Assembly: GCA_963422745.1 (NCBI GenBank)
Contig: OY730477.1
Location: 2,418,001 to 2,482,000 of the forward strand
Length of the DNA stretch: 64,000 nt
Reading direction: 5' to 3'
From: G963422745 sp963422745
GTDB taxonomy: Bacteria; Actinomycetota; Acidimicrobiia; Acidimicrobiales; Aldehydirespiratoraceae
In this document: positions 25,951 through 35,444 of the stretch, piece by piece
Layout of the letters: each line of letters starts with the position of its first letter
Position numbering within the stretch: the stretch's first letter is position 1
The notes under the pieces: generated by a model
Database searches by the model: none
What the model saw: the letters and a program-made list of their open reading frames with translations, nothing else
What the model was told of the DNA's origin: nothing
Translations under genes and position numbers: made by a program

Positions 25951-27845
25951 GGGTTGGATTCCGTGCTCGCGCCAGCGAGCAGGCAGCGGCTACTGCGACC
26001 ATCCCGGGGCAGCGTGATCAGCTCGACCAGCGTGGTGGTGCAAGCCTCGTGGACGAGCTCGCAGCGCGCGCCGAAGCGACATCCGGCGATTTGCTCGCCC
26101 GGGCCCGGGACGCGGCCCGGGATCGTGACGAGACGCTCTTCGTCACCGTCGAGCAGGGGCACGCTGGCAAGCAGCGCCCGCGAGTATGGATGGTCAGGTG
26201 CAGCGAACAGGTCGTAAACGTCTCCGGTCTCGACGGCCTGACCGGCGTACATGACGACGGCCCGGTCGCAGACCTCCGCGACGACACCAAGGTCGTGGGT
26301 GATGAAGAGCATCGCCATGCCGAGATCCTCACACAGCTCAACCAGAAGTTCGAGAACCTGGCGCTGCGTCGTGACGTCGAGGGCGGTCGTGGGTTCGTCG
26401 GCGATGATCAGCGACGGCTCGCTGGCCAGCGCCATGGCGATCATCACCCGTTGAGCCATACCGCCGGAAAACTGATGCGGGAAGTCCTTGAGGCGTTGCC
26501 GCGGGTTGTTGACCCCCACCCGGTCGAGCAGTTCGACTGCTCGGTCGATGGCGTCCTTCTTCGACAGCCCGTGGTGGATTCGCAGCGGCTCGGCCAGCTG
26601 ATAGCCGACGGTGAGCGCCGGATTCAGCGATGCAGTCGGGTCCTGAAAGATCATTCCGATGCCGGTGCCCCGCACGTTCGACATATCGGCCTCTGTCTTG
26701 CCGACCAACTGCTCGCCGTCGAAGTGGATCTGCGACGAAGGATCGATCGTGACGCCTCGAGGGAGAAGGCCAGCGACCGCGAGGGCGCTGACCGTCTTGC
26801 CCGATCCGCTCTCGCCGACCAGACCGACGACCTCGGCGGGCCGCATGTCGAACGAGAGCTGGCGAACGGCCGGGGCGGGACCGGCGCTGGTCGGGACCGT
26901 GACCGTGAGGTTACGAACAGAAAGAAGGGCATTGGGGTCGGCCGGATCGGCGTCGCTGACCGCGGTGGTGCCCTGCGCCAGACCCAGCGAGGCACCCCGC
27001 TTCGCGGCCTTGGCCCGCCCGCCGGGCCCCTCGGTCAGCACGTCGCGGTAGGCGTCGCCCAAGGTGTTGAAGGCCAGCACCGTGAAGGTGATGGCGAGAC
27101 CGGGCGGCCACGCGATCCATGGATTGTCTCGCTGCAGCGAACGCGCCTCGCGCAGCATCGAACCCCACGTCGCGTCGGGCTGTTGGACGCCGAGACCGAG
27201 GAAACTGAGCGCGGCCTCGATGAGAAGGACCGCAGCGAAGCTGATCGTGACCTGCACGATCAGCGGGCCCATCATGTTCGGCAGCAGATAGCGGCTGAGC
27301 ACCGTGGCAGTCGGCGCGCCAGAAAGCCGGGCCGCCTCAATGAAGGGCTCCTCTCGGACCGACAACACCATGCCGCGCACCAGGCGGATGATCCGGAGCG
27401 CGAAGAGAAAACCCACCGAGTACATCGCGTTGGTGAGCCCCGGGCCGAGGATCGCGACGATCGCGAACGCGAGGATGAGGCCTGGGAGAGAGAAGATCGC
27501 ATCAACGATCCGCATGACGATGCGATCCCACCAGCCACCCGCGTAGCCGACGAACAGGCCGATGGGCAGACCCAAGACCAACGAGATCGAGACGGCCTGG
27601 AGCCCGGCCATGGCCGCGGGCCGCGCAGCATCGACGACGCGCGAGAAGGTGTCGCGTCCGAAGTCGTCCGTCCCGAACCAATGCTCGCCGCTCGGGCCCT
27701 CGAGGATGGCGCCGAAGTCTGCCGCGTTGGGGTCGTGCGTCATCACCAGGGCGGGCAGCAACGCACAGAAGCCGACGATCGCCAGCCAGAACAGCGGGAT
27801 GAAGCCCGCAGGGCGAGCGACGAGCCGGTGCAGGATGGACCTCAC
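25947..27845 (-). CDS. Natural fusion of ABC permease (DppC-like) and ATP-binding protein (DppD-like)
   Basis: 632 residues. Residues 1-275 are a DppC-type permease (GEHWFGTDDFGRDTFSRVV, six membrane segments, EAARLSGAPTATVLSRYLLP coupling loop). After a linker of about 40 residues, 320-632 is a DppD-type ATPase with VVGLVGESGSGKTVSALAVA, FSGGMAQRVMIAMALASEPS, LIIADEPTTALD and a C-terminal Cys pair region. Permease-ATPase fusions of this kind are known in actinobacteria and guarantee 1:1 assembly. The start overlaps the DppB stop by ATGA. Confidence 0.9.
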   Translation of the reverse strand: MRSILHRLVARPAGFIPLFWLAIVGFCALLPALVMTHDPNAADFGAILEGPSGEHWFGTDDFGRDTFSRVVDAARPAAMAGLQAVSISLVLGLPIGLFVGYAGGWWDRIVMRIVDAIFSLPGLILAFAIVAILGPGLTNAMYSVGFLFALRIIRLVRGMVLSVREEPFIEAARLSGAPTATVLSRYLLPNMMGPLIVQVTISFAAVLLIEAALSFLGLGVQQPDATWGSMLREARSLQRDNPWIAWPPGLAITFTVLAFNTLGDAYRDVLTEGPGGRAKAAKRGASLGLAQGTTAVSDADPADPNALLSVRNLTVTVPTSAGPAPAVRQLSFDMRPAEVVGLVGESGSGKTVSALAVAGLLPRGVTIDPSSQIHFDGEQLVGKTEADMSNVRGTGIGMIFQDPTASLNPALTVGYQLAEPLRIHHGLSKKDAIDRAVELLDRVGVNNPRQRLKDFPHQFSGGMAQRVMIAMALASEPSLIIADEPTTALDVTTQRQVLELLVELCEDLGMAMLFITHDLGVVAEVCDRAVVMYAGQAVETGDVYDLFAAPDHPYSRALLASVPLLDGDEERLVTIPGRVPGPGEQIAGCRFGARCELVHEACTTTLVELITLPRDGRSSRCLLAGASTESNP

Positions 27846-28786
27846 GACAGCCGTACCCGCGGGTCGAAGTAGGCGTAGGACACGTCGATCAGCGTGTTCA
27901 TGAAGATCACGATCACCGCGCTGACCATGACGACGCCCTGCACCAGCGGCATGTCCTGACTCAGCACCGCGCCGACGACCTGCACGCCGATGCCCGGCAT
28001 GCCGAAGATCTGCTCGACGAGCACCGCACCGCCGATCATCACCGAGGCTTGGAACCCGACAACGGTTATGACCGGGATGAAGGCGTTCTTCATGGCGTGG
28101 ACGACCACGACTCGCCGGTAGCGCAAGCCCTTGGCTCGTGCCGCTCGGATGTAGGGACGGTCGAGCACATCAAGCAGGCCGCCGCGCATCTGTCGAGCGA
28201 TCACTGCGGCAGAGCCGAGGCCGAGCGCAAGCGACGGCAGGATCAGGTGGTATATCCACTGCGTGATGCTCTCGGTGGGACCGACGTAGCCGATCGCCGG
28301 GAACCAATCACGTTCGACTCCGAAATAGAAGGCCAGCAGCACCGCAACCCAGAAGTTCGGCACCGCGAGACCCGAAGCGGTGAGAAGGGAGATCACCCGG
28401 TCGCTGAGTCGGCCCTGCCGCAACGCCGCCACCGTCCCACCGACAACCCCGATCATGAGGGCGACCACCAAGCCGCCCATCGCGATCGAGATCGTCACGG
28501 GGAACCGCTCGACGAGCGTGTCGCTCACGTCGCGCGAAGTGATGAGCGAGCGACCGAAGTCGCCCTGAACGGCGTCGGTGGCCCAGTTCCAGTACTGCTC
28601 GATGATCGGACGGTCGAGGCCGAGCTCAGCGTCCAACTCGGCGACAGCCTCCGGGGTCGCCGCGTCCCCCAGGATCGTCTCCGACGCCGAGCCCGGCATG
28701 AGATGCACGAGCCCGAACGCCAGAAGCGACACCAAAAAGACGAGGGGAACCGCCGCGACCAGTCGGAAGGCGAGAGTACGGGCCAC
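27842..28786 (-). CDS. Oligopeptide-type ABC transporter permease (DppB-like)
   Basis: 314 residues. An N-terminal membrane helix (PLVFLVSLLAFGLVHLMPG), the periplasmic region ETILGDAATPEAVAELDAEL typical of DppB, five further helices and the EAA-like coupling loop DRPYIRAARAKGLRYRRVVV are present. It lies 6 bases after the solute-binding protein gene. It forms the channel with the DppC part of the fusion. Confidence 0.9.
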   Translation of the reverse strand: MARTLAFRLVAAVPLVFLVSLLAFGLVHLMPGSASETILGDAATPEAVAELDAELGLDRPIIEQYWNWATDAVQGDFGRSLITSRDVSDTLVERFPVTISIAMGGLVVALMIGVVGGTVAALRQGRLSDRVISLLTASGLAVPNFWVAVLLAFYFGVERDWFPAIGYVGPTESITQWIYHLILPSLALGLGSAAVIARQMRGGLLDVLDRPYIRAARAKGLRYRRVVVVHAMKNAFIPVITVVGFQASVMIGGAVLVEQIFGMPGIGVQVVGAVLSQDMPLVQGVVMVSAVIVIFMNTLIDVSYAYFDPRVRLS

Positions 28787-28792
28787 CGTCGT

Positions 28793-30436
28793 CTATGAGG
28801 CTGGCACCATGTCGCGGACGTACAGGCCGAGGGTGATGTTGTCCCAAAGCACCGCTTCGGCGACCTCGGGGTCGTAGCCGGTGATGGTCGGGTTGCGGTA
28901 GATGGGAACGATCCACGCGAGGTCGTAGGCCTCCTGGAGCATGGCGCGGAAGGCCGCGTTCTGCTCATCGATGGATTCGGCTGCCAGCGCGGCCTGGTAC
29001 GGCCCGATCACCGAAGCAACAGGAACGTCCCACGGGTTCCAGATTGTCGGGGGCGACAGCCAGTTGCCGAACGCCGTGTCGGCGTGGACGCTGGACCAGA
29101 TCGTGACCGAAGCACCCACCTGCTGCTGGGCGACCTCCGTGACGTTCTGACCCGGGGGCACGTCGCGGATATTCATCGTGATGCCACCCTCGGCGAGCAT
29201 CGCCGACAGTGCCTGGTGCCAAGCGTTGAAGATGCCCCAACTCGGGACTTCGAAGGTGAGGTTGCTGACCCCGGCTTCCGCGAGCAGCTCAGCAGCACGC
29301 TCGGGGTCGTAGGGGAACCCCTCGTAGCCGTCAATGTGCCACGGCGAACCCTGATCGAACACCTGGACCGCAGGGTTGCCGAGCCCGCGGGCGATCGCGG
29401 CATTCCAGCCCTCGCGGTTGATCAGGTGGGCGATCGCCTGACGCACACGCACGTCGGCGAACTCGGGGATGAGGTTGCCACCGATGTCATGGAAGTGCAG
29501 GAAGGTAAAGTTGGCGGGCGCCTGGGCCACGGGGAAACCCGCCGCCTCGGCATCGGCGAGCTGGAACACTCGCATAGTGGCGATGTCGGCCTCACCGCTG
29601 ACGAGGGCGTTGTAGCGGGCCTCGTCGTCGGTCAACGTCGTGAAGGTGAGCTTCTCGAAGCCTTGGTCGTCGGGATCGAAGTAGTTCGGGTTGACCTCCA
29701 AGACCAGCTCGGACTCGTTTCGCGACGCGATCACGTACGGGCCCGTGCCAGCGGACACGGCGCCGGACGCAAGGTCCTCGGGCGACACGTTCGGGTTCAT
29801 CATCATGCCCGGGAAGCGGGCGAGGTTGTTGAGAAGGTCGGGGTCGGGACCGGTCATGTTGAACACGACCTCGGTCGGCGAAACGACCTCGACGCTGTCG
29901 ATATTTCGCATAAGCGCACCGGTGGTGCCCGGCGTGACCTTCGCCTTTTCGATGTTCCACTTGACGACTTCAGCGTCGAACGGGGTGCCGTCGTGGAACG
30001 TCACGCCCTCCCGTAGTGTGAAGCGCGCTTCGGTCGGGCTGATCTCCCACTCGGTGGCCAGGCCCGGCTCGAGCGAATTGTCGGCCTGCTCGTTAACGAG
30101 ACCGTCGTAGACGAGCGTGTAGAAGATCATGCCGAAGTCACGGTTTTCGCTGTGAGCATCGAACGATGCCGGTGCGAGCGGGACGGCGTAATGGAGCTCG
30201 CCGCTGGGACCGGTCGGCGCGGCTGAGGGCGACGACGAGGTCGGCGTCGGCGTCGGGTCGTCACCTCCATCGGACGACGGATCGCCATCCGATCCGTCGT
30301 TGTCTGTACTGCCGTTTGCGGTCGACACCGGGTCTCTGTCAGAGATTACATCGGCTGCGTTGTCGTCGTCGCTACCGCAGGCGGCGGCGAACAGTGCCAA
30401 CAACAAGAACAGCACGAACCATTTACGTACGCGCAT
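28793..30436 (-). CDS. Solute-binding lipoprotein of oligopeptide-type ABC transporter
   Basis: 547 residues. The N-terminus MRVRKWFVLFLLLALFAAAC is a lipoprotein signal with lipobox AAAC, followed by an acidic Ser/Thr-rich linker. The SBP_bac_5 core begins about residue 80 (GELHYAVPLAPASFDAHSEN; YDGLVNEQADNSLEPGLATE; WEISPTEARFTLREGVTFHD). Proteins of this family bind peptides, nickel chelates, opines or other bulky solutes. Context with sulfatases suggests a non-peptide organic substrate (inference). Confidence 0.9.
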   Translation of the reverse strand: MRVRKWFVLFLLLALFAAACGSDDDNAADVISDRDPVSTANGSTDNDGSDGDPSSDGGDDPTPTPTSSSPSAAPTGPSGELHYAVPLAPASFDAHSENRDFGMIFYTLVYDGLVNEQADNSLEPGLATEWEISPTEARFTLREGVTFHDGTPFDAEVVKWNIEKAKVTPGTTGALMRNIDSVEVVSPTEVVFNMTGPDPDLLNNLARFPGMMMNPNVSPEDLASGAVSAGTGPYVIASRNESELVLEVNPNYFDPDDQGFEKLTFTTLTDDEARYNALVSGEADIATMRVFQLADAEAAGFPVAQAPANFTFLHFHDIGGNLIPEFADVRVRQAIAHLINREGWNAAIARGLGNPAVQVFDQGSPWHIDGYEGFPYDPERAAELLAEAGVSNLTFEVPSWGIFNAWHQALSAMLAEGGITMNIRDVPPGQNVTEVAQQQVGASVTIWSSVHADTAFGNWLSPPTIWNPWDVPVASVIGPYQAALAAESIDEQNAAFRAMLQEAYDLAWIVPIYRNPTITGYDPEVAEAVLWDNITLGLYVRDMVPAS

Positions 30437-30492
30437 TACTCCCCCTTAGGTGGATAATTTTCCGAGTTTCGGTCTGGTGGTCATCGCCGTCA

Positions 30493-31854
30493 TCACCCCT
30501 CTGGGGTGTTTGGTTCGGGCACTAAAACGTGCCGTTCGGCGAACTCCGCCGCCTCGCGTCGGGTTGCGACGCCGAGCTTGCGGTAGAGGTTTCGGGTATG
30601 GGTCTTGATGGTGTGCGGCGACAGGTGAATCTGTTGGCCGATCTCCTTCAACGTCGATCTGGTCAGCAGCAAGCCGAGAATCTCGTGTTCGCGAGCGGTG
30701 AGGTCGAAGTCGGCTACATCATGCGAGCTGGCTGACGGCGCCAGCTCCTTGACGCGGTGGAGGAACTGGTGCCGAACCGTGCTGGCGAGGCGTTCGTCGT
30801 GAAGGGTTTCGGGATACTGCACGGCGACCGCGGCCGAGAGCCCGCACTCGTCGGCGAGGCGGAGGGCGCCGTTCTCGGCGAGCCAACGAGCAGAGGCTGA
30901 TCGCGCGGCGAGAACCCGCTGGGGCGACTCGTTCGCTAGGAGCTCGGCGGAAAGGACAGCCTGCAGACGCGGATGAAGGCTGAACCAGGCAACGCCGTCG
31001 TGGGCCACCTCGGTCACAGCTGGCGCTCGCCCACGAAGGTCGGAGGCGCTGAACTCGCTGGATTCGCAGACGAGCTTGACGAGCTCGACCGTCCACCTGC
31101 TGAAGAGGCTCGCCCACCGCAGCGCAGCACGCGTCGATGCTGGCACGCTGCCGAGAACCACTCGCTGCAGGTAGTCGTCAATGCGGGGAACGCGGCCCGC
31201 TGGCGCGGCCAGGCCCACGTGGGCCAGTGCTGGCCAACCCGCCGACCGGTCGTCGTGCGAACCGGAGGCGAGCGCGTCATACAGCGCGGCGAGCTCGGCA
31301 TCGTCGAAGGCGAGCTCACCCGCGTCGAAGTCAAAGACCTTGCCATGGCCTCGGAGCCGGTCGACAAGACCCGCGTCGTCGCCGCGCATCGTGATCACAA
31401 AACGGGCCTGACCGGAGAGGTCGGTGATCAGGCCAGCCAGCTCGCGCTGCGTCGGAGCGTCGAGTTGGTGGACGTCGTCGAAGACGACCAGCGGGTTCGC
31501 GGCGCCGAGAACCCCGGCGATCGCCGCGTCTCGCGAAGCGACGACCGGCGATGCTGTTTCAGTCGCCGCCGTGACGAGCGCCCAGAGCGACTCGGCGCTG
31601 TCGCGGGACGTCAGCGATATGAACGCGGTCTCGCCGGGCCACGCCCGCACGACCTGGCCCGCGAACGTCGTCTTCCCTGACCCTTCGGAGCCCGCTACGA
31701 CCGCGGCAGAAGCGCGCCCGAGTCGCGAGAGCATCCGGTCGACGAGCGCGGGCCGCGCGAACTCGAACTCGAGCGCGGCCGGCAGGGCCGTCTGCAGCTC
31801 GAGCACGCAGCTCGGCCGCTCGGCGAACGCCGCGCTAGCCAACGAACCCGACAT
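30493..31854 (-). CDS. LuxR-family (MalT-like) regulator with P-loop ATPase
   Basis: 453 residues (TTG 31863 is an alternative start). A P-loop AAVVAGSEGSGKTTFAGQVV at about 55 and a Walker B-like NPLVVFDDVHQLDAPTQ define a short STAND ATPase module; the C-terminal 65 residues FDLTAREHEILGLLLTRSTL with HLSPHTIKTHTRNLYRKLGV form a LuxR helix-turn-helix. It lacks the usual long repeat sensor region of MalT, so the inducer-binding part is reduced. It lies upstream of, and in line with, the transporter operon, its likely target. Confidence 0.8.
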   Translation of the reverse strand: MSGSLASAAFAERPSCVLELQTALPAALEFEFARPALVDRMLSRLGRASAAVVAGSEGSGKTTFAGQVVRAWPGETAFISLTSRDSAESLWALVTAATETASPVVASRDAAIAGVLGAANPLVVFDDVHQLDAPTQRELAGLITDLSGQARFVITMRGDDAGLVDRLRGHGKVFDFDAGELAFDDAELAALYDALASGSHDDRSAGWPALAHVGLAAPAGRVPRIDDYLQRVVLGSVPASTRAALRWASLFSRWTVELVKLVCESSEFSASDLRGRAPAVTEVAHDGVAWFSLHPRLQAVLSAELLANESPQRVLAARSASARWLAENGALRLADECGLSAAVAVQYPETLHDERLASTVRHQFLHRVKELAPSASSHDVADFDLTAREHEILGLLLTRSTLKEIGQQIHLSPHTIKTHTRNLYRKLGVATRREAAEFAERHVLVPEPNTPEG

Positions 31855-31869
31855 AGTTGGCAACCTGGC

Positions 31870-32754
31870 TCAGTCCTTCTTCGGAAGCTCGCGGCCGGGG
31901 TGTCCGTGGTCGCTGACGCGGACGCACCTGTTGGTCATCGTGCCGACGATGTCGACGGTGGTGGTGACCACGTCTCCGTCCTTGAGCAACTTGTTCTGCA
32001 TCATGCCGACGCCTTCGGGTGTGCCCGAGAAGATGACGTCACCGGTCCGCAGGGTGGTGATTCGCGACAGGTAGGAGATCAGCTGCGGGATCGAGAAGAT
32101 GAGGCTGCCGGTCGTTGACTGCTGACGGACCTCACCGTTGATCGAGCACGAGATGCTGATGTCGTCGAGGTCTTCGAACTGGTCGATCGACACCAGGGTC
32201 GGACCGATAGGGCCGAAGGTGTCGAAAGACTTGCCAAGCGCGAAGTGCGGCGGCCTCGAAGCCATCTGCAGCGGGCGATCGGAGACGTCCTGGCCAGCGG
32301 ACAGGCCCGCCACGTGGTCCCACGCGTTGGCCTCGTCGATGTCCTTGCCGCCTTCGCCGATCACGACGACGATCTCGCCTTCGTAGTCGACGCCGTCACT
32401 GCGCAGTTCGATGTCGTCGTTCGGCCCGACGATGCACGAAGGGAACTTGGTGAAGACCAGCGGCGAGGTGGGCAGATCCATCGATGCCTCATCCGCGTGT
32501 GCCTTGTAGTTGAGCCCGATGCCGTAGGAGTTGCGAGGCGAGGGCGACGGCGAGCCCAGATCGGCACCATCGAGTGAACCGGTGGGCTCGGTGTCACCGA
32601 GGCCAGCCGACAGCTCCGACAGCTGCTCGAGCGCCGCGAGCGCCGCCATCGGGTCGCTGCCGAGCGCAGCGCCACTGACGGTTTCGAGGTCGTAGTAGTT
32701 GCCATCGGCGACGAGGGCGGCGCGGCCCCCGACGTTGGCGAGTGTGTAGCTCAT
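31870..32754 (-). CDS. Fumarylacetoacetate hydrolase-family protein
   Basis: 294 residues. NSYGIGLNYKAHADEASMDL, the metal-binding block VDYEGEIVVVIGEGG, LGKSFDTFGPIGPTLVSIDQ and VIFSGTPEGVGMM follow the FAH-family pattern (HpcE/YcgM-type). Enzymes of this group hydrolyse or decarboxylate beta-diketo acids after aromatic ring cleavage. It lies between the LuxR regulator and a CMD/AhpD-like gene, all on the minus strand. Confidence 0.85.
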   Translation of the reverse strand: MSYTLANVGGRAALVADGNYYDLETVSGAALGSDPMAALAALEQLSELSAGLGDTEPTGSLDGADLGSPSPSPRNSYGIGLNYKAHADEASMDLPTSPLVFTKFPSCIVGPNDDIELRSDGVDYEGEIVVVIGEGGKDIDEANAWDHVAGLSAGQDVSDRPLQMASRPPHFALGKSFDTFGPIGPTLVSIDQFEDLDDISISCSINGEVRQQSTTGSLIFSIPQLISYLSRITTLRTGDVIFSGTPEGVGMMQNKLLKDGDVVTTTVDIVGTMTNRCVRVSDHGHPGRELPKKD

Positions 32755-32801
32755 GGTGATTTCCGTTTCGTGTCAGGTCGTATCGATCAGGCTCGTATCG
32801 A

Positions 32802-33389
32802 TCAGACGTGCTTGCCTGCTTCCCAGCCGAGATCGGCGAACGTGGCGTCCGCGAAGGCGGTGGGCTCGTCCTCGAGCCGGGTCGCCATGGTGTCGTTCCA
32901 GCGGTTGAGCCAGCCGAACAGCGAGATGACGGCGACGATCGCCACGATCTCCTCGGTGCCGTAGTGCTTTTTGAGCTCGGCGAAGTCGTCTTCGGTGGCC
33001 ATGTTCGGGGTGACGCCAGCGTGGAACGCGAGTCGCAGCGCCGCACGCTCAGCGTCGGAGAACAGGTCGGATGTCTCGAACTCCCAGGCCGCGGCGATCT
33101 TGGCCGGGTCGGACCCGTGGTGCGCAGCGGTGGCCCCGTTGTGGGCCTGGCAGTAGCGGCACCCGGACGCGTTGCTCGTGACCAGGCCGACGAGGTTCAC
33201 CAGTTCGCTCGGGATCACGCCGTTGTTGAGCACGTTGGGAACCAGCCCGAGGAAACCCTCGAAGATCGCGGGTACGTGAGCCATGGTCCGGATCGAACTC
33301 GGAACGAACCCCATGGCCATTTCGGCGCCTTGGAAGAATGGTTCGTACTGCGGAAGGTCTTCGCGCGAGATGGCTGGGATGTGAGGCAT
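32802..33389 (-). CDS. AhpD/CMD-like peroxidase-family protein
   Basis: 195 residues from ATG 33389, with GGAGACCACC before the start. SNASGCRYCQAHNGATAAHH carries the redox CxxC plus downstream His of AhpD-like alkylhydroperoxidase proteins, and GLVPNVLNNGVIPSELVNLV precedes it. A likely role is thiol-dependent detoxification of organic hydroperoxides made by the oxygenases here (inference). Confidence 0.8.
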   Translation of the reverse strand: MPHIPAISREDLPQYEPFFQGAEMAMGFVPSSIRTMAHVPAIFEGFLGLVPNVLNNGVIPSELVNLVGLVTSNASGCRYCQAHNGATAAHHGSDPAKIAAAWEFETSDLFSDAERAALRLAFHAGVTPNMATEDDFAELKKHYGTEEIVAIVAVISLFGWLNRWNDTMATRLEDEPTAFADATFADLGWEAGKHV

Positions 33390-33411
33390 GGTGGTCTCCT
33401 GGGGTGTCGGG

Positions 33412-34332
33412 CTAGCCCTGCCAGCCATCGAGGAACGTGAGCAAGTGCTCGTTGACGAAGTCGGGCTGTTCCTCTTGGCAGAGGTGCCCGCACTCGGGGA
33501 TCGGCACCGCGGTGATGTCGGTGCCCATGGTTTTCCAGACCGCTTCGACGTCCCACCACCGCCCTACGAGGTCGAAGTCGGCGCCCCACATCGTGAGGAT
33601 CGGCAACTCGAGCAACTCGTCGGCATCGGCGAGGTCTTGTGCGGTGTCGGTGGGACCGGCGCGGTAGTCGTTGAACGACCCCCGCAGGCCGCCGGGCTGG
33701 GAGTAGGCCCGCACGTACTCGGCGACCTCCCAGTCTTCAAAGAGCTGGCGGTTGTACGACCAACTCGACAGCCAGTGGCGGAGCCAGATCTCTTCGCGCC
33801 CGGTGATGAGCGCCTCGGGAAGATCGACTTCCTGGTTGAACAGGAAGAACCAGTAGCCCCGGGCGAGGGTGCCGGACGAGATGTCGGGTGCGAGCGTGCC
33901 GGGCACCGCGCGACCGTTCATGGCCTCAAACACGACGCGGGTCGGGATGTTGTCCATCACGATCATCCGGTCGATCATCTCTGGTCGGTCCTTGGCCCAG
34001 CGTGTGACGAGGCGCGCGCCGCGGTCGTGGCCGACGACGGCGACGGTGTCGTGACCGAGCTGGGTGACGAGCTCGGTCACGTCTTGGGCCATCGTGCGCT
34101 TGTCGTAGCCAGCGGCTGGTCGGTCGCTGTCGCCGTAGCCGCGCAGGTCCGGGACGATCAGCGAGTAGTGCTCGGCGAGCGCGGGGATCTGCTTGCGCCA
34201 GGCGAACCACGTCTCGGGCCAGCCGTGGAGCAAAACAACGGGCGGACCGCTCCCGGCCGTGACGTAATGCAGGGATATGCCGTTGACGTCGGCTCGGTGA
34301 TGAGCGAAGCCCGGCGCATCCAGCACAACCAT
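33412..34332 (-). CDS. Epoxide hydrolase-like alpha/beta hydrolase (Asp nucleophile)
   Basis: 306 residues from ATG 34332. HGWPETWFAWRKQIPAL is the oxyanion HGxP motif; AVVGHDRGARLVTRWA has Asp at the nucleophile elbow, as in epoxide hydrolases and haloalkane/haloacetate dehalogenases; PECGHLCQEEQPD supplies the catalytic His. Likely hydrolyses an epoxide or C-halogen bond. First gene of the long minus-strand operon; its promoter region carries palindromes shared with other sites (34384-34434). Confidence 0.85.
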   Translation of the reverse strand: MVVLDAPGFAHHRADVNGISLHYVTAGSGPPVVLLHGWPETWFAWRKQIPALAEHYSLIVPDLRGYGDSDRPAAGYDKRTMAQDVTELVTQLGHDTVAVVGHDRGARLVTRWAKDRPEMIDRMIVMDNIPTRVVFEAMNGRAVPGTLAPDISSGTLARGYWFFLFNQEVDLPEALITGREEIWLRHWLSSWSYNRQLFEDWEVAEYVRAYSQPGGLRGSFNDYRAGPTDTAQDLADADELLELPILTMWGADFDLVGRWWDVEAVWKTMGTDITAVPIPECGHLCQEEQPDFVNEHLLTFLDGWQG

Positions 34333-34383
34333 GACCGCAGTCCCCCTCTCGCATTCCGGTCGAAACAGTGACGGGACCGTACC

Positions 34384-34434
34384 ATATTCGCTACTCCTGT
34401 CAATTTGCGAAATTATAGGCAAGATTGCGAATAT
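34384..34434. promoter_or_regulatory. Divergent promoter region with nested palindromes (likely GntR site)
   Basis: ATATTCGC (34384-34391) and GCGAATAT (34427-34434) are perfect inverted copies, and AATTT-GCG-AAATT (34402-34414) is a palindrome between them. A related sequence, CATTTCGAAATTATGG, lies at 37012-37027 inside the promoter of the other operon. The GntR gene between them is the best candidate regulator. Confidence 0.5.
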
Positions 34435-34506
34435 CGAGTTCGGCTCGTCGAGTCGACGGAAACCACCTCGGCTCGATGAGCCGACGAAGAAGAGTTAGGC
34501 TTGCAG

Positions 34507-35427
34507 ATGGCACTGCACGGAATGCACGAGATCACCCTCGGCGTCACCGACGTCGCGGCGGTCGCCCCCTTCTACGAGGACTTCGGCCTCACACCCAACG
34601 AGACTGGTACCTCCTTCTCGTCGACCCACGGCGGCGCCCAGCTCTCGATCGTCGAACGCAAGTGGCGTCAGATCGTCGACACCACCCTTGGCTGCGACGA
34701 CGATGACGACCTTGACCGGATCCGTCACACGGCGACGGCCGCTGGCCACGAGTTCGTCGACGCTGGCGACGCCATCGAGATCGTCGAGCCGGTGACCCAG
34801 CTCCTCATCCGGGTGAAGGTCATGCCCCGCGTCGAACTCGACACGGTCGAACAGGTCCCGATGAACCAGGCTGGCTATGCCCCGCGTGTCAACTCCCGCC
34901 CCGACACCCTGTTCGTCGAGGAGACCCCACGCCCCCGCAAGCTCGGCCACATCGCGATGTCGTCACCCGACATCGAGGCGACGGGCCAGTTCCTGGGCAA
35001 CATCATCGGCGCCAAGCTCTCCGACCGGGTGCCGGGCAATGTGGCCTTCTGGCGGACGTCGACCGACCATCACAACTTCGCCCTCGCCCAGGCACCGGGT
35101 GCGATCATCCACCACGTCGCGTGGGAGATGGACGACATGGACGCCATCGGTCATGCAGCCCGTCACCTCCTCACCGACAATCTCGAACGGCACGCTTGGG
35201 GCCTCGGGCGCCACTTCCTCGGCAGCAACCTGTTCTGGTACTTCAAGGACCCGGCTGGCAACTTCTTTGAGTACTTCTCCGATCTCGACCAGATCGTCGA
35301 CGACGCCGAGTGGATGGCCCGTGACTGGGATCCAGACAAGGCGCTCTACATCTGGGGTCCGCCCACTCTCGGCGCACTCGACCCGACCGACATCGGCGAG
35401 ATCGTCGAAGCGATGATGGCTGGCTGA
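34507..35427 (+). CDS. Two-domain VOC protein, extradiol-dioxygenase-like
   Basis: 306 residues from ATG 34507. The N-terminal VOC module starts MHEITLGVTDVAAVAPFYED; the C-terminal one (from about residue 145) has KLGHIAMSSPDIEATGQFLG, a metal-ligand-like GAIIHHVAWEMDD, and LFWYFKDPAGNFFEYFSDLD ending in the E of the 2-His-1-carboxylate set. This resembles type I extradiol (catechol 2,3-) dioxygenases. Divergent from the epoxide hydrolase operon. Confidence 0.75.
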   Translation: MALHGMHEITLGVTDVAAVAPFYEDFGLTPNETGTSFSSTHGGAQLSIVERKWRQIVDTTLGCDDDDDLDRIRHTATAAGHEFVDAGDAIEIVEPVTQLLIRVKVMPRVELDTVEQVPMNQAGYAPRVNSRPDTLFVEETPRPRKLGHIAMSSPDIEATGQFLGNIIGAKLSDRVPGNVAFWRTSTDHHNFALAQAPGAIIHHVAWEMDDMDAIGHAARHLLTDNLERHAWGLGRHFLGSNLFWYFKDPAGNFFEYFSDLDQIVDDAEWMARDWDPDKALYIWGPPTLGALDPTDIGEIVEAMMAG

Positions 35428-35444
35428 GCCGCCATGGAACCGTT

